DNA from: Immersiella caudata | Lineage: Eukaryota > Ascomycota > Sordariomycetes > Sordariales > Lasiosphaeriaceae | Assembly (NCBI GenBank): GCA_030512335.1 | Contig: JAULSU010000003.1 | Coordinates: 558,001 to 622,000 of the forward strand | Reading direction: 5' to 3' | Length of the DNA: 64,000 nucleotides | Shown here: positions 10,065 to 19,472 of the stretch, one piece after another | Numbering within the stretch: position 1 is the stretch's first letter | How the letters are laid out: each line of letters starts with the position of its first letter | The notes under the pieces: generated by a model | What the model was told of the DNA's origin: nothing | Seen by the model: only the letters and a program-made list of their open reading frames with translations | The model's database searches: none | Made by a program: the position numbers and the translations under genes

Positions 10065-10931
10065 TCATTCAATCCTCCAAACTTGCACCACCTCCCTCTC
10101 CGTATCCATCAAGGCCAGTCACCCATCCTCCCACGGCGACGGCCCAACCGCATTCGCCGACCCGCCCGACGTGGTCGTCTCCATAAGGAATAATTGCTTC
10201 TCAATCTTCCCCGCGTCATCACCCGTGCCGGTTCCGGGTTTCAACTTCAACGCGGAGATGAACCCCCTTGCCCCCGCCTGCCTGCCGCAGTCTGTACCTA
10301 GATAGCGAAGAGGCACTTTGCTGTCGACGAAAGAGCGACTTCATCGGGGCCACTGGGCGGAGATGTTTACTCCTGGTTTGAATAAGTGGGTAAGAAACTG
10401 ATTCTTTTGCGGGGGGATCGGTAGATTTGTTGAGTTTGTAATATTGGGTGAGTGTGTTGCGCCCTCGAGGACGACGTATAGGTAAGGTGGTTTTCTGAGG
10501 GATAGACAGCGATGTGCCGGGGGTTAGCACCGGAGAGAGGACCCGGCATGGCGGAGAGGAGGGTGAGATGACTGGCTGGTGGGGAGAGGGGGTAAGTCCG
10601 GGGAGAGGGGAGATGCAGCAGTCTTGGAGGGGGACGCGGCTGGAGAGGGTGAGGGAGGAGTTGTTGATGGTGTAGGAGTACCAGGAGCCGTAACTGATGC
10701 CTCTGGCGTAGGGGGCTTGGCGGCTGTGGGAGAGGGTGATCGATGTGTGTGTGTCGGATGCGGAGATGTTTGCTGTTAGCTTCAGGGTGAGAGCGGCGTC
10801 GTCGAACTCGAAGACGGAGACAAGGTAGAGTGGTCTTGGAAGGTGTCGGTGAAGAGGTGGTGTAATGCGGCGTGGGCCGAGAAGAGGTCGGGAACGGCGC
10901 CGGAGGAGACCAAGAGAGTGGACAATCGCAT
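10065..10931 (-). pseudogene. Lactonase / carboxy-cis,cis-muconate cyclase-like beta-propeller, frameshifted
   Basis: Pieces of one protein appear in the right order but in changing frames. The ATG at 10931 opens LFSAHAALHHLF; then, one frame over, LYLVSVFEFDDAALTLKLTA and HTSITLSHSRQAPYARG; then NPRHIAVYPSENHL; then YLYVVLEGA; then LTQYYKLNKSTDPPAKES; then RGFISALKLKPG and KQLFLMETTTSGGSANAV; and after an in-frame TGA, LALMDTEREVVQVWRIE. These match blocks of the 7-bladed lactonase family (fungal 3-carboxymuconate cyclase homologs, about 380-400 aa). At least four frameshifts, one stop and missing middle blades make it non-functional. The TGA replaces a position where TGG would restore the family pattern. 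Confidence 0.85.
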
Positions 10932-11350
10932 TATGGCCAGGTCGATGGACAAAGGTTCACCAGAAACTTGGACTTGCGATTGAAACAAGGATGCTCCTTT
11001 GGCGAAGAAGCAACAAACAGCCCTTGTCAAGAAGTCCGTCCGACAGTCAACTTCAGCGGGTAGACCCACTGTTTCCGCTTGCCGGCTTGCACGCAGGTTC
11101 GGGGAAAATGTCCACAGCACATTCATACCACGTATTACCGGCACGTCATTTAAATTATAAAATTTATCAATTCCTGATGTATCAGGTCAGGCGCATCTCC
11201 TATAGGGCGAACTCGAACTTTTATCCTGCTAGCAGATGAGCCCGAGGCTAGCAAAGCAAATGCAGCAGACATTCAGATGGGTCGAGTCGTATTGTTTCAG
11301 GCTAACGCGGCCGGGTTTCGCTTTTGCCGATATCTTCAATCGATGCCTCG
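10932..11350. other. Intergenic, nothing recognised
   Basis: No gene, RNA or repeat that I can support. The left side was the promoter of the decayed lactonase. Confidence 0.35.
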
Positions 11351-11827
11351 TCACAGAACATACACCAGCGGCCCTCCAACGGCAACAGCCATCGCCCCCA
11401 TCCATGCGAGGCCCACCATGTCTCTTCCCAGAGCTCGCCCCGCCCCGCCCGTCACTACAGACGATGTAGAAGCGGCACTGCCACTGCTGGTGGCGGTCCC
11501 CTTGCTAGACGAACTGTGGTTGTGGGAACTGTGGTCGTGGGAACTGTGGTCGTGGCCGGACGTCGATGGCGGCTTGGTGCCCTGCGAGACAGGCTGGGTT
11601 GTGGTGGTTATTGTAAGGCTAGCCGACGCTACTGGGACGGGAGTCGTCTCTTGGGAATGATGCGCGCGAGTCGTGGTCGAAGGGGACGCTGTGGGAACAG
11701 GCGCAGTCGTGGATGCGGCGGGAGCGCCGTGGTCTTCACCGTCATGGCGAAGTTGGAGGGGCGCTAGGGCCGTGGTCGAGTGCGCGGCCGAGAGCAAGGC
11801 GACGATGAGGAGGGCGAAGCGAGCCAT
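11351..11827 (-). CDS. Small Ser/Thr- and His-rich GPI-type surface protein
   Basis: Single exon, 158 aa from the ATG at MARFALLIVALLSAAHS. The signal peptide is followed by a Ser/Thr/Pro-rich stretch expected to be O-mannosylated. About mid-chain there is a His cluster, GHDHSSHDHSSHNHSSSS, which is a tandem DHSSH-type repeat able to bind Cu, Ni or Zn. The C-terminus is a small-residue region and hydrophobic tail (VGLAWMGAMAVAVGGPLVYVL) consistent with GPI attachment. No catalytic domain. A role in wall metal binding is plausible but inferred from composition alone. The frame is open upstream to 11989, but the signal peptide decides the start. Confidence 0.65.
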   Translation of the reverse strand: MARFALLIVALLSAAHSTTALAPLQLRHDGEDHGAPAASTTAPVPTASPSTTTRAHHSQETTPVPVASASLTITTTTQPVSQGTKPPSTSGHDHSSHDHSSHNHSSSSKGTATSSGSAASTSSVVTGGAGRALGRDMVGLAWMGAMAVAVGGPLVYVL

Positions 11828-12630
11828 TGTGTGGAATGCAGAGGGCTTGATTGGGAAGAAAGCGAGTGGATGGCTCTGGTCGGTGTCTGCAGACCATTCG
11901 GTTGGACGATCGAGGCTTCTTAAGAAACCAAGGAACGGCCCAAGGCCCCTGTCGGATAACCAGACCCAATCCAAAAACCAGAAAACCAACTCAGCTCGTG
12001 CCTGCAGGAACGCTCAGATTTGTAAATTGGAGTTCGCCAGGGCGGCCAATAGGGGCGCGAGCGGGTGGTGGGGCCAGGGGAAAACCTTCTCAAATGCTCT
12101 CATCCAATCTCAGCGCGAAGCCGCCACACACCCCTGTCCGAAGGCGCTTAATATTGATGCTCACAGCACAGCGAGGGGGAGATTATTGAGCATGTTTTAT
12201 TGCGGGGGGAATTTCATCTTGCGCTGTGCGTTAGGCGCTAAAGGAAGGAATTGGCGAGTCTTGGAAACAATGATGATGATGATGGCTTCTTCCTCTGGCC
12301 TCAGCTCACCAGCTAGGGCTAAAAGGTGGCTTGCTCTTCCTCTACCGTCCCGGCTGGGTGGCGCACGGCCCGCTTTCCGGCTGTCAAGCTTGACGCATTT
12401 CCTAGCTTCGATGATCCGTTGCATCGCGCACCCCAGAGTCAGCTTCTCCCGTCTGGGTCCACCTCACACTTGTGACCCTTCTACTTTGCTTTCTGCCGGG
12501 GCTATTAAAGGGTTTTATATCGGTCAGCCCCAGAACGTATCGCTCGGCTTCGGTCCGGCTGTCCTATCGACTCTCGCAATACATCTAGCAACTCTTTAGG
12601 TGACGAGTCTAGCTATTCTAGCTCGTCGAA
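11828..12630. other. Intergenic, nothing recognised
   Basis: No credible coding frame. A short ATG-rich (ATGATGATGATGATGG) microsatellite lies near 12270. Otherwise unremarkable. Confidence 0.35.
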
Positions 12631-13240
12631 TCAGACGTTTCGGGGAGATTTGCTCCTCAACGTGTCCAACAGTTGGGACCAATGGACTCCAAATAAGAGC
12701 ACATAGGACAGGACGACGGAATCAAGGGTGGATGGCAGTCGGCTCAGGAAGCGCCGCAAACCGGGCGCGTAGCAATGGCCTCCCGCGATGCGGATATCAG
12801 GCACAGAGTTCATGGCCGAGATAAACTTAATTTATGCCTCCTCACCCACCAACAGAGTTTCCGCTCCATATTCAGAAGTGAGACGCAGCTTGGCATGGCG
12901 AAGAGCCACTCCAGCATTTCAGATAGTTATCGACAAGTCGTTCATGGGATAGTGCGACGGTCGGTGCATGTGTGGAGGACTTAGGGCATCATCCGGTCGA
13001 TACGTGATGTTGAGAGCCCCGCCATACATCCCCTTATCAGCATCCGCTAGGCCATCGACGTTAACGATCCTTCGGGGCGTTTCTACGCCCTAATAGTGCA
13101 GTTCCTTTACGAGCGGCATCCTGGCAAACGCGGCACCGATAGCTTCGGCGAAGCCTCCCTGAGCCTGCAGCGCTTCCTGGCCCCGGTATAGTCGCAGGTA
13201 CTCCTCATAAAACGCGTGAAGACGCGCTCGATTGATCTTA
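12631..13240 (-). pseudogene. Relic of an F-box-type (leucine-rich) fungal protein
   Basis: Minus-strand blocks read HAFYEEYLRLYRGQEALQAQ, FAEAIGAAFARMPLVKELHY, a stop, RIVNVDGLADADKGMYGG, further stops, and finally LRRFLSRLPSTLDSVVLSYV with SQLLDTLRSK before the last stop. The order and phrases such as ARMPLVKEL and FLSRLPSTLDSVVLS are characteristic of C-terminal parts of fungal F-box proteins of unknown targets. At least three in-frame stops and the missing N-terminal F-box show decay. The family call is from memory of motif style, so it is moderate. Confidence 0.5.
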
Positions 13241-13544
13241 CCTTGTTTCTTTTCTTTTCCAGGGGAACGTATCCAACGCCAGGAATCGAGAATTGCGAGT
13301 GCTTGTTGTTCACCGCTTTGTCATGCACGCATACGGATTTGGCACCTGCCGGGCTAGAGACAGTTTCCGGACAAAAACTGCTGAAATCGCCAGCTTTCTC
13401 AAAACTGCCAAGACTGATTCGCAGGTCAAGGGCGCCTCGGCTGATGATCGGGTGACGAGAGATATCTTGGAGGCGCTGGAGAGAGAAAAGTCGGTAGCCG
13501 ATGTGAATGAGTCGAGCAAGTCGCGTGGAGCTGATCTCGCAGAA

Positions 13545-13782
13545 CTGTCAGAAACACTGCACCTTGGAATGGGTGAACATGAAGTGGGTTACAGCAGCTT
13601 GATTCCATTGCTTGTTGAGGTTCTGGCTTTCAGCCAGAACCTCCCTTTTTATAAGCCAACTCGTAGGATTCAGCTTTGTCAACAGTATGGCTGAGGCTGA
13701 CTGGCGTTCAGGCAGTACTAGGCATCCAGTCAGCTAAGCTAACTGGAAGCCCAGGGCCCCTGAACCCCTTTCTTTCTGACAG
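13545..13782. repeat. Short inverted-repeat element, copy A (MITE-like)
   Basis: A 238-bp element begins CTGTCAGAAA and ends TTTCTGACAG, perfect 10-bp terminal inverted repeats. A second copy at 21614..21882 shares the same ends and an alignable interior (GCCAGAACCTCC..., ATGGCTGAGGCT, CCAGGGCCCCTGAACCCCTT). The interior has a perfect hairpin GGTTCTGGCT/AGCCAGAACC at 13619-13641. It has no coding capacity. No clear target-site duplication flanks this copy. Confidence 0.75.
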
Positions 13783-13908
13783 TTGGGATCTTGGCCACAG
13801 AGTTAACAAGAATTGTAAAAAAAACCTGTTTTGTAATGTTATTATTAACATCGGCTTATTGCTTATAGTTGCAATCAAACCAACCCTTAAAATGCCACCC
13901 CCTAGACT

Positions 13909-16614
13909 CTACGATTCCAGCTTCAGCAGTACCCAATTTCTCCGTGCCAACCCTTTTAGCCGTTCCTGTTCTCCTAATATCCTAGATCGCTGTCGCCGCA
14001 ATTCCAGTTTTCGCCGTTCCAGTTCTTCCTCTTCCTGTCCCGACTCTTCTAGGTCCAATTCTAGAAATTCCTGTTCGCTTTCCCGCCATTCCCGTTCTAG
14101 TCGTTCGGCTGGTTGAAGCTGTTCTCGAGGTATCCGCTGCTTCGGAAACTCTGTCAACTTGAGCAGCTTCCATTCACATTTCCCGCCCAACTCTCGAAGC
14201 AACCCCGCCTGCTGCCGTTCATATTCTAGCTCTAGCGTTGGTTCAAGTTTAAGCTGCAGTAGCGACTGCAACTGACTTGCCAGCTCATCCCGGAATCCTA
14301 TCCATTCATCAATTTGCAATCTCCACCACACTGGTACCTCCAATCCCCGCCTCCAACGATTCCACAATGTTTTACTGGTGCTAATATCTCGACTCGGTGT
14401 AGTCTCCAGTACGTATCGGTGTTCTTGCAACCCAGAATTTTTAACATCCACGACCAGTTGAAGTACCCGCCACTCCACCCATCCCAATTTTTGGATATCG
14501 TTTTCATGCGCCTCCTGTCCATGGAGCCACGTTTGCAGCTCCCATCTTCGCAAACCACTCAGAATCCACAGTCCCCACAATACTGCTGGCCACGGGCTCC
14601 ACATCTCTTCCTCTCGGGTTTGTCTATCCCGCCAAATTCTCAAGCTCAGCTCCTGCCATTCGTGTATCCGTTCCAATGTTTCCGTCATTTCCCCAAGCAA
14701 TTTTCGTATTCTATCCCAAGCTTTTAGTTGCGTCGCTGATTTGCAGACTACCCCGAACTGTGCTAGATTTTGGACATCTGGATACCCCAGCTTAGGAAGC
14801 TCTGTAGATAGCCGTGCTTGTCTTGGGTCCCATGATTTAAGATTTTCTTTCCCAAATCCGTCTTCGCAACCGAGAAATTTGACGAGTCCGAGAAACGGCA
14901 ACTCAACAACCGAGTCGGCAGTCTCAGTCGGAGTGAAGCCGATTGGGGAGGACAAGAGTAGGCAGCCGCGAAGACAGCCACTAGGGGCATCGTTACTCAC
15001 CACAGGTGGTTGTGGTTGAACCTGAAATAGCCAGAGGGAGCCCAATGAGTCGATAAGATTTGAAGAACCTGCCACCAGGTTTCGGCGTGTCTCTGGTGAG
15101 AATATCAACCCGACATTTGATGAGTTTTGGGCAGGAAAGAAATGAGCCAACACAACATCCTCCGCGTTGAATAAGTCAAGGAACGTGCAGATAGGCGCAG
15201 CAGTAAAATGAACCGAAGTAGCTGTGCTTAGATCTCTAGATAGCGACGAACCACCATGAGCAGTCATATTGCCGACCTCTTGGCGTATAATGTCGAGAAT
15301 AGAAGCCTCTCCAGTTAAAGCTAATGGTGAAATGGGTGAATAGCTCCTCCAGTCAGGTACCCACGGTAGCGCTGGTGAGATAGAGGGGCGGCAGACAGCG
15401 CGGACGAGTAAGGGCAAAACACCGCAACTGACTGCGATCAAAATAGCTGTTCTGACATAGACTTCCTTGAGATCGGTACTGTAATCTGGGAAAAAGCCGT
15501 ACCCTTCGGTGCCAGCAGTGAGACCGAGTAATGCGTAGACTTGGTCGCGCGGATCTGTGGCCTCGCAGAAACTAGAGAGATCGAGCAGGCGTGGCAAGTC
15601 CTCGATGCTTCTGAACTCTGGGGCCAGAAAGCTCAGCGCCAGCGGTACCCCGCTGATCTGACCCGGTTCATCGCGGAGGACGGGCCACTTCGCATCTGGC
15701 TCGCAGAACCCGTACGTAATGTGTGGCGGAGGACGGGTCAGTAAGGCTTTAAAAGCTATTCGGCCGAACATCGGCAAACCTTGGACTCGAGTTGCGAAAT
15801 CAGCCCAACGGATCGTCGTACCGCCGCAAACTAGCGTGGCTTTGCGAGCTAAGGCGATCTCTTGGAGCACCCAGACTCGCCAGAAATAGGGCCGACTGAG
15901 GAGGTCAGTAACAGCGTCTCCATGCACCTTATCCGTCATTCCTTCTGCTAGGAGATTGATCGTCTCGGAACTCGTTGCTGACTCCTCGCCAATGTAAACC
16001 AGAACACTCCTGGCATTTGCGTAGATTTGCGCCATAAGCCGAACTTGGTGCGTCCTCTCGTTGTTATCATCTTGATTGATACATACGGCGTCGATCCAAA
16101 TCTTCTGCATCTGATGGAGGCGTGCACGGCGTAGGGCTAGCTGACAGCTTGTCGTAACTATGAGCAGCTCATGACCTAGCCGAATGGTTTTGTTTTTTTC
16201 TCGATCCCCAGAATCGTCAGCCCAGGTGTATGAGATGGCGTCGTAAAGTGGAAAACGATTAAGGTCTTCCTGGACCAATTGGCAGCAGAGTTCGTCGCCG
16301 AAATTTCCGGGGCTGATAGAGAGCAGCCTGATGTTGCTTTGCCCAAGATTATCGTAGACGTATCTGGCTGCACGTTCGACATTGACCTGGCTGCCCAAGG
16401 GAAGAGATTCCTCGCTGCTGCTGAACTCCCCGTCGTCACTGAGCTCATCCGCCGAAGACATGGAGTCAATGCCATCACTGGGAGCTAAGGACGCAGTCTC
16501 CGCTGAGTTTTCCAGGATGGAGAAATCTATAGATCCACAGGCCATACACGTGATGAGGCTACCGATGGATCGAACATCCTGCCGTTGACAACCGCCGTTG
16601 TGCCACGACTCCAT
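13909..16614 (-). CDS. HET-domain protein with long charged Trp/Glu/Arg-rich tail
   Basis: Single exon, 901 aa from the first in-frame ATG (MESWHNGGC). A short CxxC (ITCMACGSID) and an acidic Ser-rich linker precede the HET domain, about residues 120-290: YDAISYTWADD, KIWIDAVCINQDD, QVRLMAQIYANARSVLVYIG and FWRVWVLQEIALARKATLVC. ATDPRDQVYALLGLT and the PWVPDWRSYSP block follow, as in most HET proteins. The domain triggers cell death after fusion of incompatible hyphae in studied cases. The last ~300 residues are unusual: repeated Trp- and Arg-rich helices, then an almost continuous Glu/Arg/Leu coiled coil (EEEELERRKLELRRQRSRIL). The partner or sensor domain is unknown. Specific allele function cannot be inferred. 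Confidence 0.92.
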   Translation of the reverse strand: MESWHNGGCQRQDVRSIGSLITCMACGSIDFSILENSAETASLAPSDGIDSMSSADELSDDGEFSSSEESLPLGSQVNVERAARYVYDNLGQSNIRLLSISPGNFGDELCCQLVQEDLNRFPLYDAISYTWADDSGDREKNKTIRLGHELLIVTTSCQLALRRARLHQMQKIWIDAVCINQDDNNERTHQVRLMAQIYANARSVLVYIGEESATSSETINLLAEGMTDKVHGDAVTDLLSRPYFWRVWVLQEIALARKATLVCGGTTIRWADFATRVQGLPMFGRIAFKALLTRPPPHITYGFCEPDAKWPVLRDEPGQISGVPLALSFLAPEFRSIEDLPRLLDLSSFCEATDPRDQVYALLGLTAGTEGYGFFPDYSTDLKEVYVRTAILIAVSCGVLPLLVRAVCRPSISPALPWVPDWRSYSPISPLALTGEASILDIIRQEVGNMTAHGGSSLSRDLSTATSVHFTAAPICTFLDLFNAEDVVLAHFFPAQNSSNVGLIFSPETRRNLVAGSSNLIDSLGSLWLFQVQPQPPVVSNDAPSGCLRGCLLLSSPIGFTPTETADSVVELPFLGLVKFLGCEDGFGKENLKSWDPRQARLSTELPKLGYPDVQNLAQFGVVCKSATQLKAWDRIRKLLGEMTETLERIHEWQELSLRIWRDRQTREEEMWSPWPAVLWGLWILSGLRRWELQTWLHGQEAHENDIQKLGWVEWRVLQLVVDVKNSGLQEHRYVLETTPSRDISTSKTLWNRWRRGLEVPVWWRLQIDEWIGFRDELASQLQSLLQLKLEPTLELEYERQQAGLLRELGGKCEWKLLKLTEFPKQRIPREQLQPAERLEREWRESEQEFLELDLEESGQEEEELERRKLELRRQRSRILGEQERLKGLARRNWVLLKLES

Positions 16615-17080
16615 CACATTGATGCTGGGTGGAAAAGTCGTGAGCGTCTCTTTGTTGTAATAATTCTTGCGAGTCCGTGCGCGATTTGCGTACTTTGCGG
16701 GTGCAAATTGAACTTTGTTTCCTGCGGGGTGAGTGCGTGTGGAGGAGCTTGCGGAGGCTTGGGGCGCGGCGCAATCAGAAATTAAGACCTCATTGCCAGG
16801 CAACCACCAGCCAGACGGCGGTGCGATTGGGAGCTGTTTTCGGAACGGATTTACCGCGCCACCGGTTGTGTTGTCTCAGCAAGCTCCGACTCTTTGGCTC
16901 TCCTGCAGGCTGCGCCACAGAGATGCCAAGCCCAAGCGGGGATTTCGATGGGAGGCCTACACTTACTTCTCCGCGCGCCCGCACCTCCCACGTTACTTGG
17001 GTGTTTTGTTTTCCAGTAACTCTACTAAGGATGAGAGCCCTAGTATTTCCCCACCGCCATCAAGACAGCTGTAAAGAGGA
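16615..17080. other. Upstream region between HET gene and subtilase relic
   Basis: The HET reading frame stays open to 16803 but lacks an ATG there, so part of this may be its 5' UTR. No other feature is seen. Confidence 0.35.
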
Positions 17081-18018
17081 GAAAGCTAAGACGCATGTCC
17101 ACTTTAAGCCCGTCCAGGAATTCGGGGATCGCTTCAAGGGCCACTTCGAGGCCACTGAGATCACACCGGGACTTGGTGGCCTATATGGTTCGTCATCGAC
17201 CTATCTCAGTTTGCCAACTCCGCTGCGCACGGCTTACTGACGTCCCATAGGCCACGGTACCAGGATGGCGAGTGCCACAGCCGGCAAACTAACAGGTGCG
17301 TCAAAGGCCGCCACCATCATTCCGCTCGCTGCGCTTGGTCAAGGAACATCCTGCGACTCACCAGCTCTTCGAGGTCTTGCAGTGGGTTATCTCCGACGTG
17401 ATGATGAAGGGGATGGGCGGCCGGGCAGTTATCAACTACTCCTTGGGAAGCTTGAAGAGGTATAACAGTTTCGCCAATCCGTAGTTTGGCTCTGACCACC
17501 GCTTGTCAGATCCCTGGTCCCATGTCCTACCCATCCTCGCCGCTTAAGGCATCACGGTTATGACCGCTGCTGGGGATGACATCGCCCCCGATAGCGATGT
17601 CGTCGAGCATTCACCCATCCGATACGCTATGGATGGGGAAGTGGGGGCAGACACGCTCATCTTGATCGGCTCCTCAGACCATGCAGGCGGTTCCGCGAGG
17701 TTCTCCAATCGGTTCAGCGGTGCCATCACTGCATACGCGCCCGGCGAGGACATAGTGGTTATCGACCATGACGGTGGTTACGATGTGCATTCAGGCACCT
17801 GGATTTTAGTTGCCCTAGTCTCTGGAATCATTGCCCACTGGCATGCGCGCCCTTTCATGGCCGCAAAACTGAGCAAGGGAGGTACGCTACCTGGGGATTT
17901 TACCAAGAAGGTCAAAGAGCTTATGAAGGAAGCTGCTGCGTACGCAACAGACCCCAATAGTGACATCAAGAGTGAGTCTTCCATCCCGTCCATGCCATTT
18001 CTCGGGTCAAGTGGCTGA
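17081..18018 (+). pseudogene. Subtilase (S8) pseudogene with lost catalytic serine
   Basis: Blocks in family order: EITPGLGGLYG; a real-looking intron (17189 to about 17250, ending TTACTGACGTCCCATAG); the catalytic-His motif GHGTRMASATAG; a frame change; then QLFEVLQWVISDVM and GGRAVINYSLGS; an in-frame TAG and TAA; GITVMTAAGDDI; SARFSNRFSGAITAYAPGEDI; and the Ser-motif region SGTWILVALVSGIIAHW. In active subtilases the last block reads GTS-x-A-x-P; here Ser is replaced by Trp and the Pro is gone. The catalytic-Asp block is not visible. One frameshift, two stops and loss of Ser make a dead gene. Weak similarity may continue to about 18200. Confidence 0.8.
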
Positions 18019-18417
18019 CATGTCGATATCGTCTTCATCGCCGTTGTGGGTACTTATGACTACATCCCCTGCACATCGCCATCGACAATGAAGTCATCTA
18101 CGACGAATTTAACTCGATGCACGGTTCGGGACAGCGCTGGGATAATACATCACATCCCGGACACGCAATGTGTAGGAACTGCGCTGGTCCGCTTAAGGAG
18201 TCGGCTAAAGTTCTAAGCCCATCGTACAGCTTGTATTACTACCCTGTCGCATGAGGCCTTTGAATATATTTAAGAACTTGTTGCCTGGAGGGAGAATGGG
18301 CACGCTTGCATGGAGATCCTGTGCAGGTCGTCTTGAGTTCCACACAGCGGATCCACCCACCACGCACAACAATATTGCTAAACTTTCCTCTCTCGAGTTT
18401 CCATCAACAAGCAACAA

Positions 18418-18489
18418 AGCTTAGTAGCTCAGGGGAAGAGCGCCGGGCTCATAACCCGGAGGTCACTGGATCAAACCCAGTCTAAGCTA
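18418..18489 (+). tRNA. tRNA-Met (CAU), initiator type
   Basis: 72 nt. Acceptor AGCTTAG/CTAAGCT pairs perfectly and begins with an A1-U72 pair. The D arm is GCTC AGGGGAA GAGC. The anticodon stem CCGGG/CCCGG holds loop CTCATAA. The T stem ACTGG/CCAGT holds loop ATCAAAC. The discriminator is A. A1-U72, three G-C pairs next to the anticodon loop and A54 in the T loop are the known marks of eukaryotic initiator tRNA. The T loop has C at position 60 where A is usual, so functionality is likely but not certain. Confidence 0.85.
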
Positions 18490-19472
18490 GGCATCTCTTT
18501 TTGCCTCTTTTCCCCTGGCAGGGGTCGCCTGGAAGGGCTAGGGGTTAGTGTAAAGTGAATAACTGTTAATTTGGTCTCTTTTTGATACTTAAAAGAAGAC
18601 GCCTGAGCAACGAGAAGAGCTGCAATGACTAGTAGGCGAGCATCTGTTTTCCTCAGGGTTCCCAACATCAGAGTACGGTGAGGATCGAGACCTGCAGGCA
18701 GATGGCGAGCCGCAGCCCACAATCTGACATCGATGAGCCTAAGCCGTGGACGTCAAATGATCAGGAACACAAACACGAAAGTCACGGATGGAGAAGAAAA
18801 AGGTCTCAGGATCACGAAAATCAGGGACGACAAGGCAAAAATGAAGCACTTTTCTTTAAAAATAAACATACAACACCAGGGATTCGCTGGTCGTCAGCAA
18901 CCCAAACTACTAGGCTGACCCTCACCGGCTTGTCTCTGAGAGAGCGAACGGGACCATGAATTTTCCAGTGGGTATGGCCGTATGTAGGAGAATGTTCTGA
19001 GTTTAGGGCTCATATGATTGGCTGTCTTGGAACTGGTTGGGTCCCTAACTTCCAGAAGATTTGCCGCACTCACCAACGTCGGGATGTGGCAACTCCCTAG
19101 CTGTGCCTCTCTTGCCTCCAGTATCGTTTCGCACCCCCACACCGCATCTGTTCGGACCGCTGGGGCGCGAGAACCAATCAAAGGTTCGCCCGCACATTCA
19201 ACTTGGAGGGATGGTCCCGGCCCAGACGCAGACGCAGCGTCCCCAAAGAAGTGAGCCGTGTAGTATCCTAGACGCTCGGACGAATTCATCACCCAGCCCC
19301 GTGTGTCTATGATCCACTCTCGATGGATGGTTACCACATCAGCGTAGGTAATCCAAGGGCGTGTTTCATCTTCAGCCGCAATTTTTTTTGGGAGACTCTG
19401 TAATCTGGACGGGCCCCAACGCGTCTGTGCTTCCGACGATGCTTTTGCCTCTCCAACATCAGAACCATCAAC
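18490..19472. other. Gene-less stretch upstream of the Cys-module gene
   Basis: No intact gene seen on either strand. The right end (19380-19472) is probably the promoter and leader of the gene starting at 19473. Confidence 0.4.

Noticed and set aside
10575..10779. Gly-rich plus-strand ORF
   Set aside because: Antisense of the lactonase pseudogene.
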